The notes under the pieces: generated by a model
Told to the model about the DNA's origin: nothing
Databases searched by the model: none
Seen by the model: the letters and a program-made list of their open reading frames with translations, nothing else
Shown here: positions 27,908-36,692 of the stretch, piece after piece
How positions within the stretch are numbered: the stretch's first letter is position 1
How the letters are laid out: each line of letters begins with the position of its first letter
Made by a program: the position numbers and the translations under genes
Source: Limimaricola pyoseonensis
GTDB taxonomy: Bacteria > Pseudomonadota > Alphaproteobacteria > Rhodobacterales > Rhodobacteraceae
NCBI RefSeq assembly: GCF_900102015.1
Contig: NZ_FNAT01000009.1
Coordinates: forward strand, 62,001-126,000
DNA: 64,000 nt
Reading direction: 5' to 3'

Positions 27908-30679
27908 ATGCCCGGTCTCGGCCAGCGCCGCCGCGATCACGCCCATGGCCGCGCCGGAAGCGCGCGGCCATTGGCACCCACCGGGCATGACGTGCGCTTG
28001 AAGGACGCGGCGAACGGCACGGCGCCATGGCATGCATTGGACGCCGGGCAGGCCCTGGCGCGGGCCGGTGTCGGGCCGGAGGGGCTGTCATCGGGCGAGG
28101 CGGCAGCGCGGCTGCGGCGGCACGGTCCGAACCGCCTGCCCGAGGCCCCCGGCCGCGGCCTGCTCGCCCGGCTCCGCGGCCAGTTCGAGAACCTTCTGAT
28201 CCTCGTGCTGATCGCGGCGGGCGCGGTCACCGCGTTGCTCGGCCATTGGACCGACTCGGGCGTCATCCTCGCCGTGGTGGTGCTCAACGCGGCGATCGGC
28301 CTCTGGCAGGAAGGCCGCGCCGAGAACGCTCTGGCCGGGGTGCGGCGGCTGCTGTCCGACACGGCCTCGGTGCGCCGAGACGGCCGGCGCGACAGCATAG
28401 CGGCCGCCGATCTGGTGCCGGGCGACATCGTGCTGCTCGAGCCCGGCGACCGGGTGCCGGCCGATCTGCGGCTGATCGAGGCGCGCGGGCTGCGGACGCA
28501 GGAGGCCGCGCTGACCGGCGAGTCGGCCGCCATCGACAAGCACACCGACCCAGTCCCGCCCGACGCCCCGCTTGGCGACCGCCGCTCCATGGCCTTCTCG
28601 GGCACGCTGGTCGCCGCCGGGCGCGGCACCGGCGTGGTCGTCGCCACCGGCCCGGGCAGCCGGATCGGGCGGATCGGCGCCCTGCTCGGCGCGGTCGAGA
28701 CCACGGCGACGCCGCTTCTGCGCCAGATCGACCGCTTCGCGCGGCGTTTGACGACGGTGATCCTCGCCGTCTGCCTGCTGGTCTTCGGCTACGCGGTCGG
28801 GCCCGGCGGCTACGAATGGGACGAGGCCTTCCTCGCGATGGTCGGCATGGCGGTCGCCGCGATCCCCGAGGGGCTGCCGGCGGTGATCACCATCGCGCTG
28901 GCGCTGGGCGTGCAGCGCATGGCGGCGCGGCGGGCGATCGTGCGGCGGCTGCCGGCGGTCGAGACGCTGGGCGCGGTGACGGTGATCTGCACCGACAAGA
29001 CCGGCACGCTGACGCTGAACGAGATGGTCGTGCGACAGGTCGTGACCGCCCCGGACCGACCGGCCGCGGAGATCGGCGGCGAGGGCTACGCGCCGCACGG
29101 CACGGTGACCGGCGACCGCAGCGCCGTCGCGGCGCTGGCGCGGACCGGGCTGCTGTGCAACGACGCCCATCTGCGCGCGGACGGCAGCGCCTGGCATGTC
29201 GAGGGCGACCCGATGGAGGGCGCGCTGCTGGCGCTCGCGGCCAAGGCCGGGCTCGACGCCGAGACCGAGCGCGCCGCGCATCGCCGCCGGCACGAGATCC
29301 CCTTCGACGCCGCGTGGAGCTACATGGCCGTGGCGACCGAGGGCCCGGGCGGCACGACGCTTCACGTCAAGGGCGCGCCGGACCGGCTGCTGCCGCACTG
29401 CACGCGGCAATCCGGCCCCGACGGCCCGGTGCCGATCGATCGCGCGGCCTGGGCCGCGCGGATCGAGGCGCTCGCCGCCAGCGGCCATCGCGTGCTGGCT
29501 TTCGCCGCGAAACCTCTCGAGGGGCCGGACGGGATCGGCCATGCCGACATCGCCGGGCTGACGCTGCTCGGTCTTGCCGGGTTCATCGACCCGGCCCGGC
29601 CCGAGGCGATCGCGGCGGCGGCCGATTGCCGCCGCGCCGGCGTCGCGGTGAAGATGATCACCGGGGACCATGCCCTCACCGCGCTGGCGGTGGCGGCCGA
29701 GCTGGGCCTCGACACGCAGGGCGGCGCGCTCACGGGGGGCGAGATCGCGGCGGCGAGCGAGGCCGAGCTGCGCCGCATGGCGCGCGAGACCAGCGTCTTC
29801 GCCCGCGCCGCGCCCGAGCACAAGCTGCGGCTGGTCGAGGCGCTGCAGGCCGAGGGGCATGTCGTGGCGATGACCGGCGACGGCGTGAACGACGCGCCCG
29901 CGCTCAAGCGCGCCGATGCCGGGATCGCCATGGGCATCAAGGGCACCGAGGCCGCCAAGCAGGCGGCGCGCGTCGTGCTCACCGACGACAACTTCGCCTC
30001 GATCGTCGCCGCCGTGCGCGAGGGCCGGACCATCCACGACAACATCCGCAAGGTGATCGCCTGGAACCTGCCGACCAATGGCGGCGAAGCGCTGGTGATC
30101 ATCCTCGCCATCCTGATCGGCCTGCCGCTGCCGATCACGCCAGTGCAGATCCTGTGGATCAACATGGTGACCGCCGTGGCGCTGGGGCTGACGCTGGCCT
30201 TCGAGCCGCCCGAGCAGGGCGTGATGCAGCGCCCGCCGCGCCGCCCCGGCGCCGCGCTGCTCGACGGCGAGATGATCTGGCGCGTGGCGCTGGTCTCGGT
30301 GCTGTTCGGCCTCGCGGTGTTCGGGCTTTCGGCCTGGGTCGCGGCGCGCGGCGCGGATCTCGCCTATGCGCGGACGCTGGCCGTCGACCTGCTGGTGGTG
30401 ATGGAGATCTTCTACCTCTTCTCGGTGCGCTACCTGCACATGACCTCCGTCACCCGGACCGGGCTGCTCGGCACCCGCGCCGTCTGGTTCGGCGTGGCGC
30501 TGGCGGTGGTCGCGCAGCTCCTCTTCACCTTCGCCCCGCCGCTGCAGGCGGTGTTCGGCAGCCGGCCGGTGTCGCTGGCCGACGGGGCCGTGGTGCTCGG
30601 GATAGGGGTGGTGCTTCTGGTGGTGCTCGAGGCCGAGAAGCTGCTGCGCCGCCGCGGCCGCACCGTCCCGGTCGCATGA
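27908..30679 (+). CDS. P2-type cation-transporting ATPase
   Basis: 923 aa. Actuator TGES (ALTGESAAID), phosphorylation DKTGTLT, hinge [11 protein letters not shown] and PEGLPA in TM4 (AAIPEGLPAVITIAL) place it in the P2 group (Ca2+-, Mg2+- or Na+/K+-like pumps) and not the heavy-metal P1B group. The ATPase proper starts at about residue 38 (APWHALDAGQALARAGV). The first about 37 residues resemble the N-terminus of the VIT1-like protein at 50741 (DHxHGRA...LKDA), so the start region looks like a graft made by the segmental duplication. Transported ion not deducible. Confidence 0.88.
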   Translation: MPGLGQRRRDHAHGRAGSARPLAPTGHDVRLKDAANGTAPWHALDAGQALARAGVGPEGLSSGEAAARLRRHGPNRLPEAPGRGLLARLRGQFENLLILVLIAAGAVTALLGHWTDSGVILAVVVLNAAIGLWQEGRAENALAGVRRLLSDTASVRRDGRRDSIAAADLVPGDIVLLEPGDRVPADLRLIEARGLRTQEAALTGESAAIDKHTDPVPPDAPLGDRRSMAFSGTLVAAGRGTGVVVATGPGSRIGRIGALLGAVETTATPLLRQIDRFARRLTTVILAVCLLVFGYAVGPGGYEWDEAFLAMVGMAVAAIPEGLPAVITIALALGVQRMAARRAIVRRLPAVETLGAVTVICTDKTGTLTLNEMVVRQVVTAPDRPAAEIGGEGYAPHGTVTGDRSAVAALARTGLLCNDAHLRADGSAWHVEGDPMEGALLALAAKAGLDAETERAAHRRRHEIPFDAAWSYMAVATEGPGGTTLHVKGAPDRLLPHCTRQSGPDGPVPIDRAAWAARIEALAASGHRVLAFAAKPLEGPDGIGHADIAGLTLLGLAGFIDPARPEAIAAAADCRRAGVAVKMITGDHALTALAVAAELGLDTQGGALTGGEIAAASEAELRRMARETSVFARAAPEHKLRLVEALQAEGHVVAMTGDGVNDAPALKRADAGIAMGIKGTEAAKQAARVVLTDDNFASIVAAVREGRTIHDNIRKVIAWNLPTNGGEALVIILAILIGLPLPITPVQILWINMVTAVALGLTLAFEPPEQGVMQRPPRRPGAALLDGEMIWRVALVSVLFGLAVFGLSAWVAARGADLAYARTLAVDLLVVMEIFYLFSVRYLHMTSVTRTGLLGTRAVWFGVALAVVAQLLFTFAPPLQAVFGSRPVSLADGAVVLGIGVVLLVVLEAEKLLRRRGRTVPVA

Positions 30680-30713
30680 ACCCGATCCTGCGCCGGCCTC
30701 TGCTCGGCCCCGC

Positions 30714-31442
30714 TCAGGCGGCCGTCGCGTCGTCCCCGGTCTCGGCGGCGAGCCGGGCGGGGTCGAGGATCGAGATCCGCCGCTTCGCGTCGAGCGCGAT
30801 CGCCCCGGCCCGGGCCAGCGCGCCGAGCTGTCGGCTCACCGTCTCCAGCGTCAGCCCGAGATGGTCGGCCATCGCCTCGCGGGTCAGCGGCAGGGCAAGC
30901 CGCTGCGGCCGCGGCGGCGGCACCAGTTCGAGCTTCGCCTCGCGCCGCGCCACCGAGGCGAGAAAGCTCGCCACCCGTTCGCGCGCGGACTTGCGGCCGA
31001 GCACCACCGCCCAGTCGCGCGCCGCGTCGAGCTCGTCCAGCGTCATCTCGAGGAGCCGCTCGGAGACATGCGGCATCTCGGCCATCAACCGCTCGAACGG
31101 CGCGCGGCGAAAGCAGCACAGCGTTAGCGCGCTCGCCGCCGTGACGTCGAAGGGCGCGGTCTCGCGCCCCGGCCGGCCGACGAAATCCGAGGGCATCAGC
31201 AGCCCCACCACCTGCACGCGCCCGTCCTCGAGGCTGTGCGACAGCGTGGCGACGCCGGTCACGACCGAACCCACGAAGGCCATCTCGTCGCCGGCCCAGA
31301 CGACGCGCTGCCCGGCCTCGTAGCTGCGGTAGAACTTGACCTGTTCGAGCCGCGCCAGCTCGGCCGCGTCGCAGCGCGAGCACACCGCCCGGTGGCGGAT
31401 GCCGCAATCGGCGCAACGCGGGCTGAGCGGATCCCGGGCCAT
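30714..31442 (-). CDS. fnrL: FnrL, oxygen-sensing CRP/FNR-family regulator
   Basis: 242 aa. N-terminal cysteines at 10, 13, 21 and 24 (CADCGIRHRAVCSRC) plus a central CC pair (LCCFRRAPF) provide ligands for an oxygen-labile [4Fe-4S] cluster. The recognition helix LTLETVSRQLGAL has the E-xx-SR pattern that reads TTGAT half-sites. The sequence follows Rhodobacter FnrL through GLLMPSDFVGRPGRE and LLEMTLDELDAARDW. It is convergent with the cation ATPase. Predicted to act at the five FNR boxes in this window. Confidence 0.93.
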   Translation of the reverse strand: MARDPLSPRCADCGIRHRAVCSRCDAAELARLEQVKFYRSYEAGQRVVWAGDEMAFVGSVVTGVATLSHSLEDGRVQVVGLLMPSDFVGRPGRETAPFDVTAASALTLCCFRRAPFERLMAEMPHVSERLLEMTLDELDAARDWAVVLGRKSARERVASFLASVARREAKLELVPPPRPQRLALPLTREAMADHLGLTLETVSRQLGALARAGAIALDAKRRISILDPARLAAETGDDATAA

Positions 31443-31498
31443 GGCAACGTCTCCCTGCCACAGACGCTAGCACGAACCGGCATCCACCCGAAGGCAAA

Positions 31499-31530
31499 TG
31501 CAGGCCGGGCGTCATCACGCCCGGCCTGCA
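31499..31530. terminator. Perfect hairpin between fnrL and the SbtA-like gene
   Basis: 14-bp stem TGCAGGCCGGGCGT / ACGCCCGGCCTGCA with a 4-nt loop. On the minus strand it is followed only by ATTTG, so it is a weak intrinsic terminator for the permease gene or a structural element in the fnrL leader. Confidence 0.55.
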
Positions 31531-31689
31531 GAATGAAACGAGCGGAAAAAGGGTCAGCGGCGGCTCAGGCCGAAGCCCTGCGACATGGCCCGATGCCCTT
31601 CACGCTCGCCGGCCAGGCCCGGCCCGAACGCGCCGCCGCATCCGGGCCGATCACGAGACATCCGATGTCGGCCGGCCAAGGCGCGGAGA

Positions 31690-32664
31690 TCACGCCCCGA
31701 AGCCGGCCAGCCAGAGGTAGAGCGGCAGGCCCACCGTGATGTTGAAGGGGAAGGTCACGCCCAGCGACAGCGTCAGGTAGATCCCGGATTCGGCCTTGGG
31801 CAGCGCGATGCGCATCGCGGCCGGGACCGCGATGTAGGAGGCAGAGGCGGCCAGCACCATCAGCAGGAACAGGCTTCCGGTCTGCAGCCCGATCGCCGAC
31901 CCGGCCGCCCAGCCCAGCAGCGCGCCGGTGAGCGGCATCACCAGCCCGAAGGAGAACAGGCCGGGGTTCAGCATGTGCCGGTTGGCCGACAGGCTCCGGC
32001 CCGCCGAGATCCCCATGTCGAGCAGGAACAGGCAGAGGATGCCGACGAAGGGCGTGACGACGAAGGGGGCGATCATCTCCATGCCCTTGTCCTGCGTGAC
32101 CGCGCCGATCACAAAGGCGCCGGTGAGCAGCAGCACCGAGCCGTTGGCGAAGAGCTCGCGGGCCGGCACGCTGCCGGTGGCCTCCCTGTCGCCGGAATAC
32201 CGATGCGCGATCCACAGCGCCGAGAGGATCGCCGGCACCTCCATGCTGGCCGCCACCGCGACCATGTAGCCGTCGAACGCCACGCCCGACAGTTCGAGCA
32301 GGCTGGTGGCGGCGACGAAGGTCACGATCGAGATCGACCCGTAATGCCCGGCCACCGCCGCGGCGTTCATCGCGTCGAGCCGGGCCATGACCCGCAGCAG
32401 CACGAAGGCGAGGAAGGGGATCAGGAAGGACAGGAGCAGCCCGGCCAGGATCGCGACCAGCAGCTCGCTGCGCAGGCCGTGCTCGGCCAGGCTATGGCCG
32501 CCTTTGAAGCCGATCGCCAGAAGCAGGTAGAGCGACATGAACTTCGCCGCGCCCTCGGGAATGGACAGGTCGCTGCGCACGAAGGCGGCCATCAGGCCGA
32601 GCACGAAGAACAGGATGGTGGGCACCATGAGGTTGCCCGTGAGGGTGTCGAGGACGGCGGACAA
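31690..32664 (-). CDS. SbtA-family (DUF897) sodium-dependent bicarbonate-type permease
   Basis: 324 aa with about ten membrane helices in two inverted halves, as in SbtA: LYLLLAIGFKGGHSLAEHG in the first and GLVMPLTGALLGW followed by LAASASYIAVPAAMRIALPKAESG in the second. Characterised cyanobacterial members are Na+/HCO3- symporters; many proteobacterial members have unknown substrate. The start is TTG 32664, with AAAGGAG 6 nt upstream. Divergent from the LysR gene at 32757, its probable regulator. No SbtB-like PII gene is adjacent. Confidence 0.82.
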   Translation of the reverse strand: MSAVLDTLTGNLMVPTILFFVLGLMAAFVRSDLSIPEGAAKFMSLYLLLAIGFKGGHSLAEHGLRSELLVAILAGLLLSFLIPFLAFVLLRVMARLDAMNAAAVAGHYGSISIVTFVAATSLLELSGVAFDGYMVAVAASMEVPAILSALWIAHRYSGDREATGSVPARELFANGSVLLLTGAFVIGAVTQDKGMEMIAPFVVTPFVGILCLFLLDMGISAGRSLSANRHMLNPGLFSFGLVMPLTGALLGWAAGSAIGLQTGSLFLLMVLAASASYIAVPAAMRIALPKAESGIYLTLSLGVTFPFNITVGLPLYLWLAGFGA

Positions 32665-32756
32665 GGCGAGCTCCTTTCGGTTTCGCCCCCATTGCCGCAG
32701 AAATCCGCATAGCTTAAATACTTTGTAACAGCATTATATATAGCCTGGAGCTATGG
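32665..32756. promoter_or_regulatory. Divergent promoter of the SbtA-like permease and its LysR
   Basis: 92-nt AT-richer region. TAGCctggaGCTA (32741-32753) is a short LysR-like dyad and a second ATAGC lies at about 32709. The stretch ATTATATATAG may hold -10 elements. Confidence 0.4.
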
Positions 32757-33671
32757 ATGAGGCCGACCCTTCGCCAGCTGGAATACATCGTCGCGGTGCA
32801 CCAGCTCGGCAGCTTCAGCCTGGCCGCGGACACGCTGCATGTCAGCCAGCCCAGCCTTTCGAGCCAGGTCGCGGCGGTGGAGGCCGATCTCGGCGTGCGG
32901 CTGTTCCAGCGCGGGCGCGGCGGCACGCAGGCGACGGCGAAGGGGCTCGAATGCGTCCACCGGGCGCGGCGCATCTTGGCCGAGGTCGAGAACCTGCGCA
33001 GCGTCCTGACCTCCGCCCTGCCCTTCGGCGGGCGGCTGCGGCTCGGGGTGCTGCCGTCGATCGGGCCCTACCTTCTGCCGCAGGTGATGCACTCGCTGCA
33101 CCGCGACCAGCCCGATCTGCGCGTCGTCGTGCGCGAGGAGAACACCCTGAGCCTCGACGAGGGCATCCGCAACGGGCGCTTCGACGCCATCATCTCGACG
33201 CCGGAGGATCACCCGAACACCTGGCAGCACCCGCTGTTCACCGAGGCGCTCTGGGTGGCGGTGACGACGGATCACCCGATCGCCGCGCTCGAGTGCGTCG
33301 GCGCCGCCGACCTGGCCGGCCAGCGCCTGCTGACGCTCGACACCGGGCATCGGCTGGCGCGGATCGTCTACGGCCTCGCGGGCCTCAGCGGCGGCATCGT
33401 GTCGGACGACTACGAGGGCACGAGCCTCGATTCCATCCTGCTGATGGCCGCCACCGGCGCCGGTGTCGCGGTGCTGCCCGATCTCTTCGCCCGCCGCCAG
33501 GCGGTCCACCGCAAGGAGGTCGTCGTCAGGCCGCTGGTCATGCCGGATGCGAACCGCGGCATCAGCCTGCTGTTCCCGAGGGACCAGCCCGCCGACGACA
33601 GCCACGACCACCTGATCGGCGCCATCCGGGACGCCGCGAGGTCGCTCGATCTGGCGGTGTCCGAACCGTAG
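32757..33671 (+). CDS. LysR-family regulator of the SbtA-like permease
   Basis: 304 aa. The winged helix (LRQLEYIVAVHQLGSFSLAADTLHVSQPSLSSQ) and effector domain are complete. The protein resembles the OxyR/CysB-like group by length; no redox cysteine pair is evident. Divergent from the permease, which is the standard arrangement for a LysR protein and its target. A nearby ATG (32753) is in another frame and is not used. Confidence 0.85.
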   Translation: MRPTLRQLEYIVAVHQLGSFSLAADTLHVSQPSLSSQVAAVEADLGVRLFQRGRGGTQATAKGLECVHRARRILAEVENLRSVLTSALPFGGRLRLGVLPSIGPYLLPQVMHSLHRDQPDLRVVVREENTLSLDEGIRNGRFDAIISTPEDHPNTWQHPLFTEALWVAVTTDHPIAALECVGAADLAGQRLLTLDTGHRLARIVYGLAGLSGGIVSDDYEGTSLDSILLMAATGAGVAVLPDLFARRQAVHRKEVVVRPLVMPDANRGISLLFPRDQPADDSHDHLIGAIRDAARSLDLAVSEP

Positions 33672-34107
33672 GGGCTTGGAAGTTTCACGGAGCGCGATGC
33701 CCGGCCTCGTGGCGCGCGCGCCGGTTTGTCGAGATGAGGCAGCTCCGGCATCGGGCCTCTCGAACCTGACCGCGACACCCGAGGGCCTGCCGCCTCGGGG
33801 TCCGTTCAGTCGCGCCCTGTCATCCGAGGTTCAAGATGTTTGGCCAGGGCGTTCCCGCCCAGGGCTTCTGCCAAGGGTGCAATGCTCGACAGCGTCACCC
33901 GAATGCGCTGGACCGCCGTCTACATCCCGATCGGAGAGTCCGAGCCTCCCCCAGGACGGTCGGCCCACCGTGGAAAATCTTCCGCGTTTCCGTCGACCTT
34001 CACTGCAATCCGACGCTCCAAAAATTCCCTGAAACTCTTTCGTGCGCCGGTCCGTGTCTTGGGCATTGGCGGCAGGAACACACCGCCGCACAGGAAGGAA
34101 CGAGAGA
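33672..34107. other. 436-nt region without a recognisable gene
   Basis: No ORF with a plausible start, codon pattern or family resemblance. The last about 80 nt hold the proposed ECF-type promoter of the fasciclin gene. The rest shows no clear repeat or RNA structure by eye. Confidence 0.5.
34030..34058 (+). promoter_or_regulatory. Candidate ECF-sigma promoter of the fasciclin gene
   Basis: TGAAAC - 17 nt - CGTGTC, 50 nt before the ATG at 34108. The same hexamer pair with identical 17-nt spacing (TGAAAC/CGTGGC) precedes the DUF7282 gene. The GAAAC/CGT pattern is common among ECF promoters. Confidence 0.45.
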
Positions 34108-34671
34108 ATGACACTGTCCAAGACACTTGCCGCCATCGCCCTGCTCGCCGCGGGTGCCGCGCATGCCGAAAGCCACGCCGAGACCGGCAACCCGATGGTC
34201 GGCGGCGCCGCGATGTTCCCGGAAATGAACATCGTCGAGAACGCGGTCAATTCCGCCGATCACACGACGCTCGTGGCCGCGGTTCAGGCCGCGGACCTCG
34301 TGGAGACGCTGCAGTCGGACGGCCCGTTCACGGTATTCGCCCCCGTCAACGCGGCCTTCGAGATGCTGCCCGACGGGACGGTCGAGACGCTGCTGCAGCC
34401 GGAGAACAAGGGCATGCTGACCAAGGTCCTGACCGCGCATGTGGTGGCCGGCGACATCTCGGCCGCCGAGATCATGAAGCAGGCGCGCGCGTCGAGCGAT
34501 GGCTTCTACCATTTCAACGCGGTGTCGGGCGACGCGCTTTCGGCGCAGGTGCGCGGCGGCAACGTCTACATCTACGACGAAAGCGGCAATGCCGGTCGCG
34601 TGACGATCGCCGACGTGAACCAGTCGAACGGCGTCATCCATGTCGTCGACACGGTGCTGCTGCCGCAGTAA
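34108..34671 (+). CDS. Secreted fasciclin (FAS1) domain protein
   Basis: 187 aa with a Sec signal peptide (about 1-21, ending AHAES) and a single FAS1 domain. H1 box: DGPFTVFAPVNAAFEMLP; H2 box: VTIADVNQSNGVIHVVDTVLLP. FAS1 proteins are adhesive or matrix proteins. The GNPMVGGAAMFPEMNIVENA N-terminus is rich in Met. In mycobacteria the FAS1 proteins MPT70/MPT83 are targets of ECF SigK; the same logic is suggested here by the ECF/anti-sigma pair at 36.1-37.4 kb. Confidence 0.9.
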   Translation: MTLSKTLAAIALLAAGAAHAESHAETGNPMVGGAAMFPEMNIVENAVNSADHTTLVAAVQAADLVETLQSDGPFTVFAPVNAAFEMLPDGTVETLLQPENKGMLTKVLTAHVVAGDISAAEIMKQARASSDGFYHFNAVSGDALSAQVRGGNVYIYDESGNAGRVTIADVNQSNGVIHVVDTVLLPQ

Positions 34672-34743
34672 TCTGCAGCGCCTGGAGAGTGAACACGGGG
34701 TCGTCGCCGCCGGCGACGACCCGATACGGGAGAGGTCCTCGCC

Positions 34744-35205
34744 ATGAAACGCAGAACATTCCTGTTGTCCGGTGCCGCCGCATTCCTCCCGCTCCGCGCG
34801 GCGGCGGCCACGGGTGAATTCGAGATCACGCGCAGCGAGGCCGAATGGCGGGCGCGTCTGAGCGATGCCGAATACCGGGTGATGCGAAAGCACGCGACCG
34901 AACGCCCCGGCAGCAGCCCCCTCGATGCCGAGACACGGGCCGGCACCTATCACTGCCGCGGCTGTGATCTGCCGCTCTATTCGTCCGATGCGAAATACGA
35001 CAGCGGCACGGGATGGCCGAGCTTCTGGGAAAGCCTGCCCGGCGCGATCGGGACGCGCCCGGACAGGAGCCTGTTCGTGACCCGAACCGAGGTCCATTGC
35101 CGCCGCTGCGGCAGCCATCTGGGGCATGTCTTCGACGACGGGCCGCAGCCCACGGGCAAGCGGCATTGTCTCAACGGGGTCAGCCTCGTCTTCAAGCCTG
35201 CATGA
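34744..35205 (+). CDS. msrB: Exported peptide-methionine (R)-S-oxide reductase
   Basis: 153-aa MsrB with an N-terminal KRRTFLLSGAAAF leader that looks like a Tat or Sec signal, so it acts in the periplasm. Two zinc-binding CxxC pairs (YHCRGC and VHCRRC), the GTGWPSFWE substrate loop and catalytic Cys in RHCLNGVSLVF are all present. It lies 72 nt after the fasciclin gene. Repair of Met sulfoxide in Met-rich exported proteins, such as its neighbour, is a natural inference. Confidence 0.93.
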   Translation: MKRRTFLLSGAAAFLPLRAAAATGEFEITRSEAEWRARLSDAEYRVMRKHATERPGSSPLDAETRAGTYHCRGCDLPLYSSDAKYDSGTGWPSFWESLPGAIGTRPDRSLFVTRTEVHCRRCGSHLGHVFDDGPQPTGKRHCLNGVSLVFKPA

Positions 35206-35611
35206 TCGCGGCGATGTCGGGCGGGTCCATGTCGGCTCTGGGCTGATCGCTCTACTCTTTCTTTTGAGGGACTGCGCAGCCGGCCGTGCCTCCGGGTGAC
35301 GGCCGAGCACTGCCTGCCGCGCACAGGTCCGACTGGTCAGGCCCGCCATGGGTTTCAGGTTTATGGCGGGCCTCATTCACTTGGCCGGAGATAAGCGCGT
35401 CTGGGCCGCCATCGCCTTGGCGAGATACCGCCCCGCCACATCGCTCCTTCACCCCGATCTCGATCGGCACCCGCGACATGGCGTGCGTGCCCTTCACCCC
35501 CACCCGGACACGCGCCACGAAAAAGAGGGCCGTTCTGAAACTCCGGCGGCGCGCGTCTCGTGGCTTCTTCCGATCCGAACGACGGGATCTGCAATCGGAA
35601 AGGACGAGACG
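35206..35611. other. 406-nt region between msrB and the DUF7282 gene
   Basis: No gene recognised. Open frames exist on both strands but lack starts with ribosome sites and match nothing remembered. The proposed ECF promoter is at 35536-35564. Confidence 0.45.
35536..35564 (+). promoter_or_regulatory. Candidate ECF-sigma promoter of the DUF7282 gene
   Basis: TGAAAC - 17 nt - CGTGGC, 48 nt before the ATG at 35612. It mirrors the element before the fasciclin gene in sequence, spacing and distance to the start. Confidence 0.45.
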
Positions 35612-36025
35612 ATGAAAACAGTGATCCTCGCCACATGTCTTGCGATGACGGCCTCGGCGGCGCTGGCCGCAGGTCATGCGATGGCGCCCATGATCGAGGC
35701 CGAAGACCAATCCGTCGCGGGTGGGACCGTGAGCGCCGACACGGTCGTTGCCGGCGAGAACGGCTGGCTGGTCGTCCACCGCACCGATGCCGAGATGGCG
35801 CCCGGTGTGGTGGTCGGGCACGCGCCGCTCCGCGAGGGGGAAAACCTCGACGTCGCGGCCATCCTGACCGAGCCGGTCGCGCCCGGAGACATGTTGATGC
35901 TCATGGTGCATGCCGAGGACGGCGGCGTCGCGACCGGCATCTTCGAGTACACGCTCGGCGCCAAGGAAGACGGCCCCGTCCGTGTCGATGGCGAGCTGGT
36001 GATGAACGTGATCACCGCGCAGTAG
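35612..36025 (+). CDS. Secreted DUF7282-like protein
   Basis: 137 aa with a signal peptide (about 1-20, ending ALAAG). The body (SADTVVAGENGWLVVHRTD, VVVGHAPLREGENLDV, DMLMLMVHAEDG) has the beta-sandwich pattern of DUF7282, which recurs in extracytoplasmic proteins of unknown role. It lies between the fasciclin/msrB pair and the sigma factor and shares the promoter motif, so it is a predicted member of the ECF regulon. Confidence 0.75.
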   Translation: MKTVILATCLAMTASAALAAGHAMAPMIEAEDQSVAGGTVSADTVVAGENGWLVVHRTDAEMAPGVVVGHAPLREGENLDVAAILTEPVAPGDMLMLMVHAEDGGVATGIFEYTLGAKEDGPVRVDGELVMNVITAQ

Positions 36026-36091
36026 CGCCGCGCCGTCTTCACCAATGGCGACCGCGCCGCTGGCCCGAGAGCACAGGGGCGCGGTCCCTTC

Positions 36092-36125
36092 ATGGCGTGT
36101 GTCGGCCCCGGAGTTGACACGCCAT
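36092..36125. repeat. Inverted repeat upstream of the ECF sigma gene
   Basis: ATGGCGTGT (36092-36100) and ACACGCCAT (36117-36125), a perfect 9-bp dyad separated by 16 nt, ending 24 nt before the sigma start. It may be an operator or a weak hairpin. Confidence 0.4.
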
Positions 36126-36149
36126 CCGGGCGCAGGTTCTGCTGGCGCG

Positions 36150-36692
36150 ATGACAACACCCGCGGATATCGAGGCAATGATCGCGCGCGTCGCATTGCGC
36201 GACACGTCCGCGTTCTCCGATCTCTACGATGCGACCAGCGCGAAACTCTTCGGCGTCTGCCTGCGTGTCCTGAAGGACAGGGCCGAGGCCGAGGACGCGT
36301 TGCAGGAGGTCTATATCCGGGTCTGGCGCAAGGCCGACAGATACGCGGTCACCGGCCACAGCCCGATGACGTGGCTGATCACGGTGGCCCGCAACCTCGC
36401 CATCGACAGGCTGCGGTCACGCAGGCAGCCGCGCGGGCAGATGGATGAAGCCGCCGAGATCCGCGATGACCGGCCCGGACCGGAAGAGGCCGCGCTCGCA
36501 AGCTCCGAACGGGCGGCCATCAAGGCCTGTCTCGAGACGCTCGACACCGACCGGGCCGAGGCCGTGCGGCGCGCCTATCTCGAGGGCGAGACCTATGCCG
36601 ATCTCGCGCATCGCTTCGATGTCCCGCTGAACACCATGCGGACGTGGCTGCGGCGCAGCCTGCTGAAACTGAAGGATTGCCTGACCCGATGA
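36150..36692 (+). CDS. ECF RNA polymerase sigma factor (SigK/RskA-associated type)
   Basis: 180 aa. Region sigma-2 (LYDATSAKLFGVCLRVLKDRAEAEDALQEVYIRVWR) and region sigma-4 (LETLDTDRAEAVRRAYLEGETYADLAHRFDVPLNTMRTWLRRSLLKLKDCL) are both complete and there is no sigma-3. ATG 36150 is the start that fits the family N-terminus. The stop overlaps the anti-sigma ATG by 4 nt, so the two are translationally coupled. Predicted to transcribe the fasciclin/msrB and DUF7282 genes and probably itself. Confidence 0.9.
   Translation: MTTPADIEAMIARVALRDTSAFSDLYDATSAKLFGVCLRVLKDRAEAEDALQEVYIRVWRKADRYAVTGHSPMTWLITVARNLAIDRLRSRRQPRGQMDEAAEIRDDRPGPEEAALASSERAAIKACLETLDTDRAEAVRRAYLEGETYADLAHRFDVPLNTMRTWLRRSLLKLKDCLTR

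Larger units (their letters stand above)
27314..28015 (+). repeat. Segmental duplication, copy A
   Basis: From the 5' end of usp2 through the FNR box and cytochrome c to the first codons of the P-type ATPase. It corresponds in order and orientation to about 50154-50855. The cytochrome genes differ at few codons and the 65 nt before them are nearly identical; the edges are more diverged. Confidence 0.8.

Noticed and set aside
33676-34032. Plus-strand open frame before the fasciclin gene
   Set aside because: No family resemblance, Pro/Ser/Arg-rich composition, and no credible ribosome site.
35252-36205. Long minus-strand frame across the DUF7282 gene and the preceding gap
   Set aside because: It is antisense to a well-supported secreted protein gene and shows only shadow-type composition.
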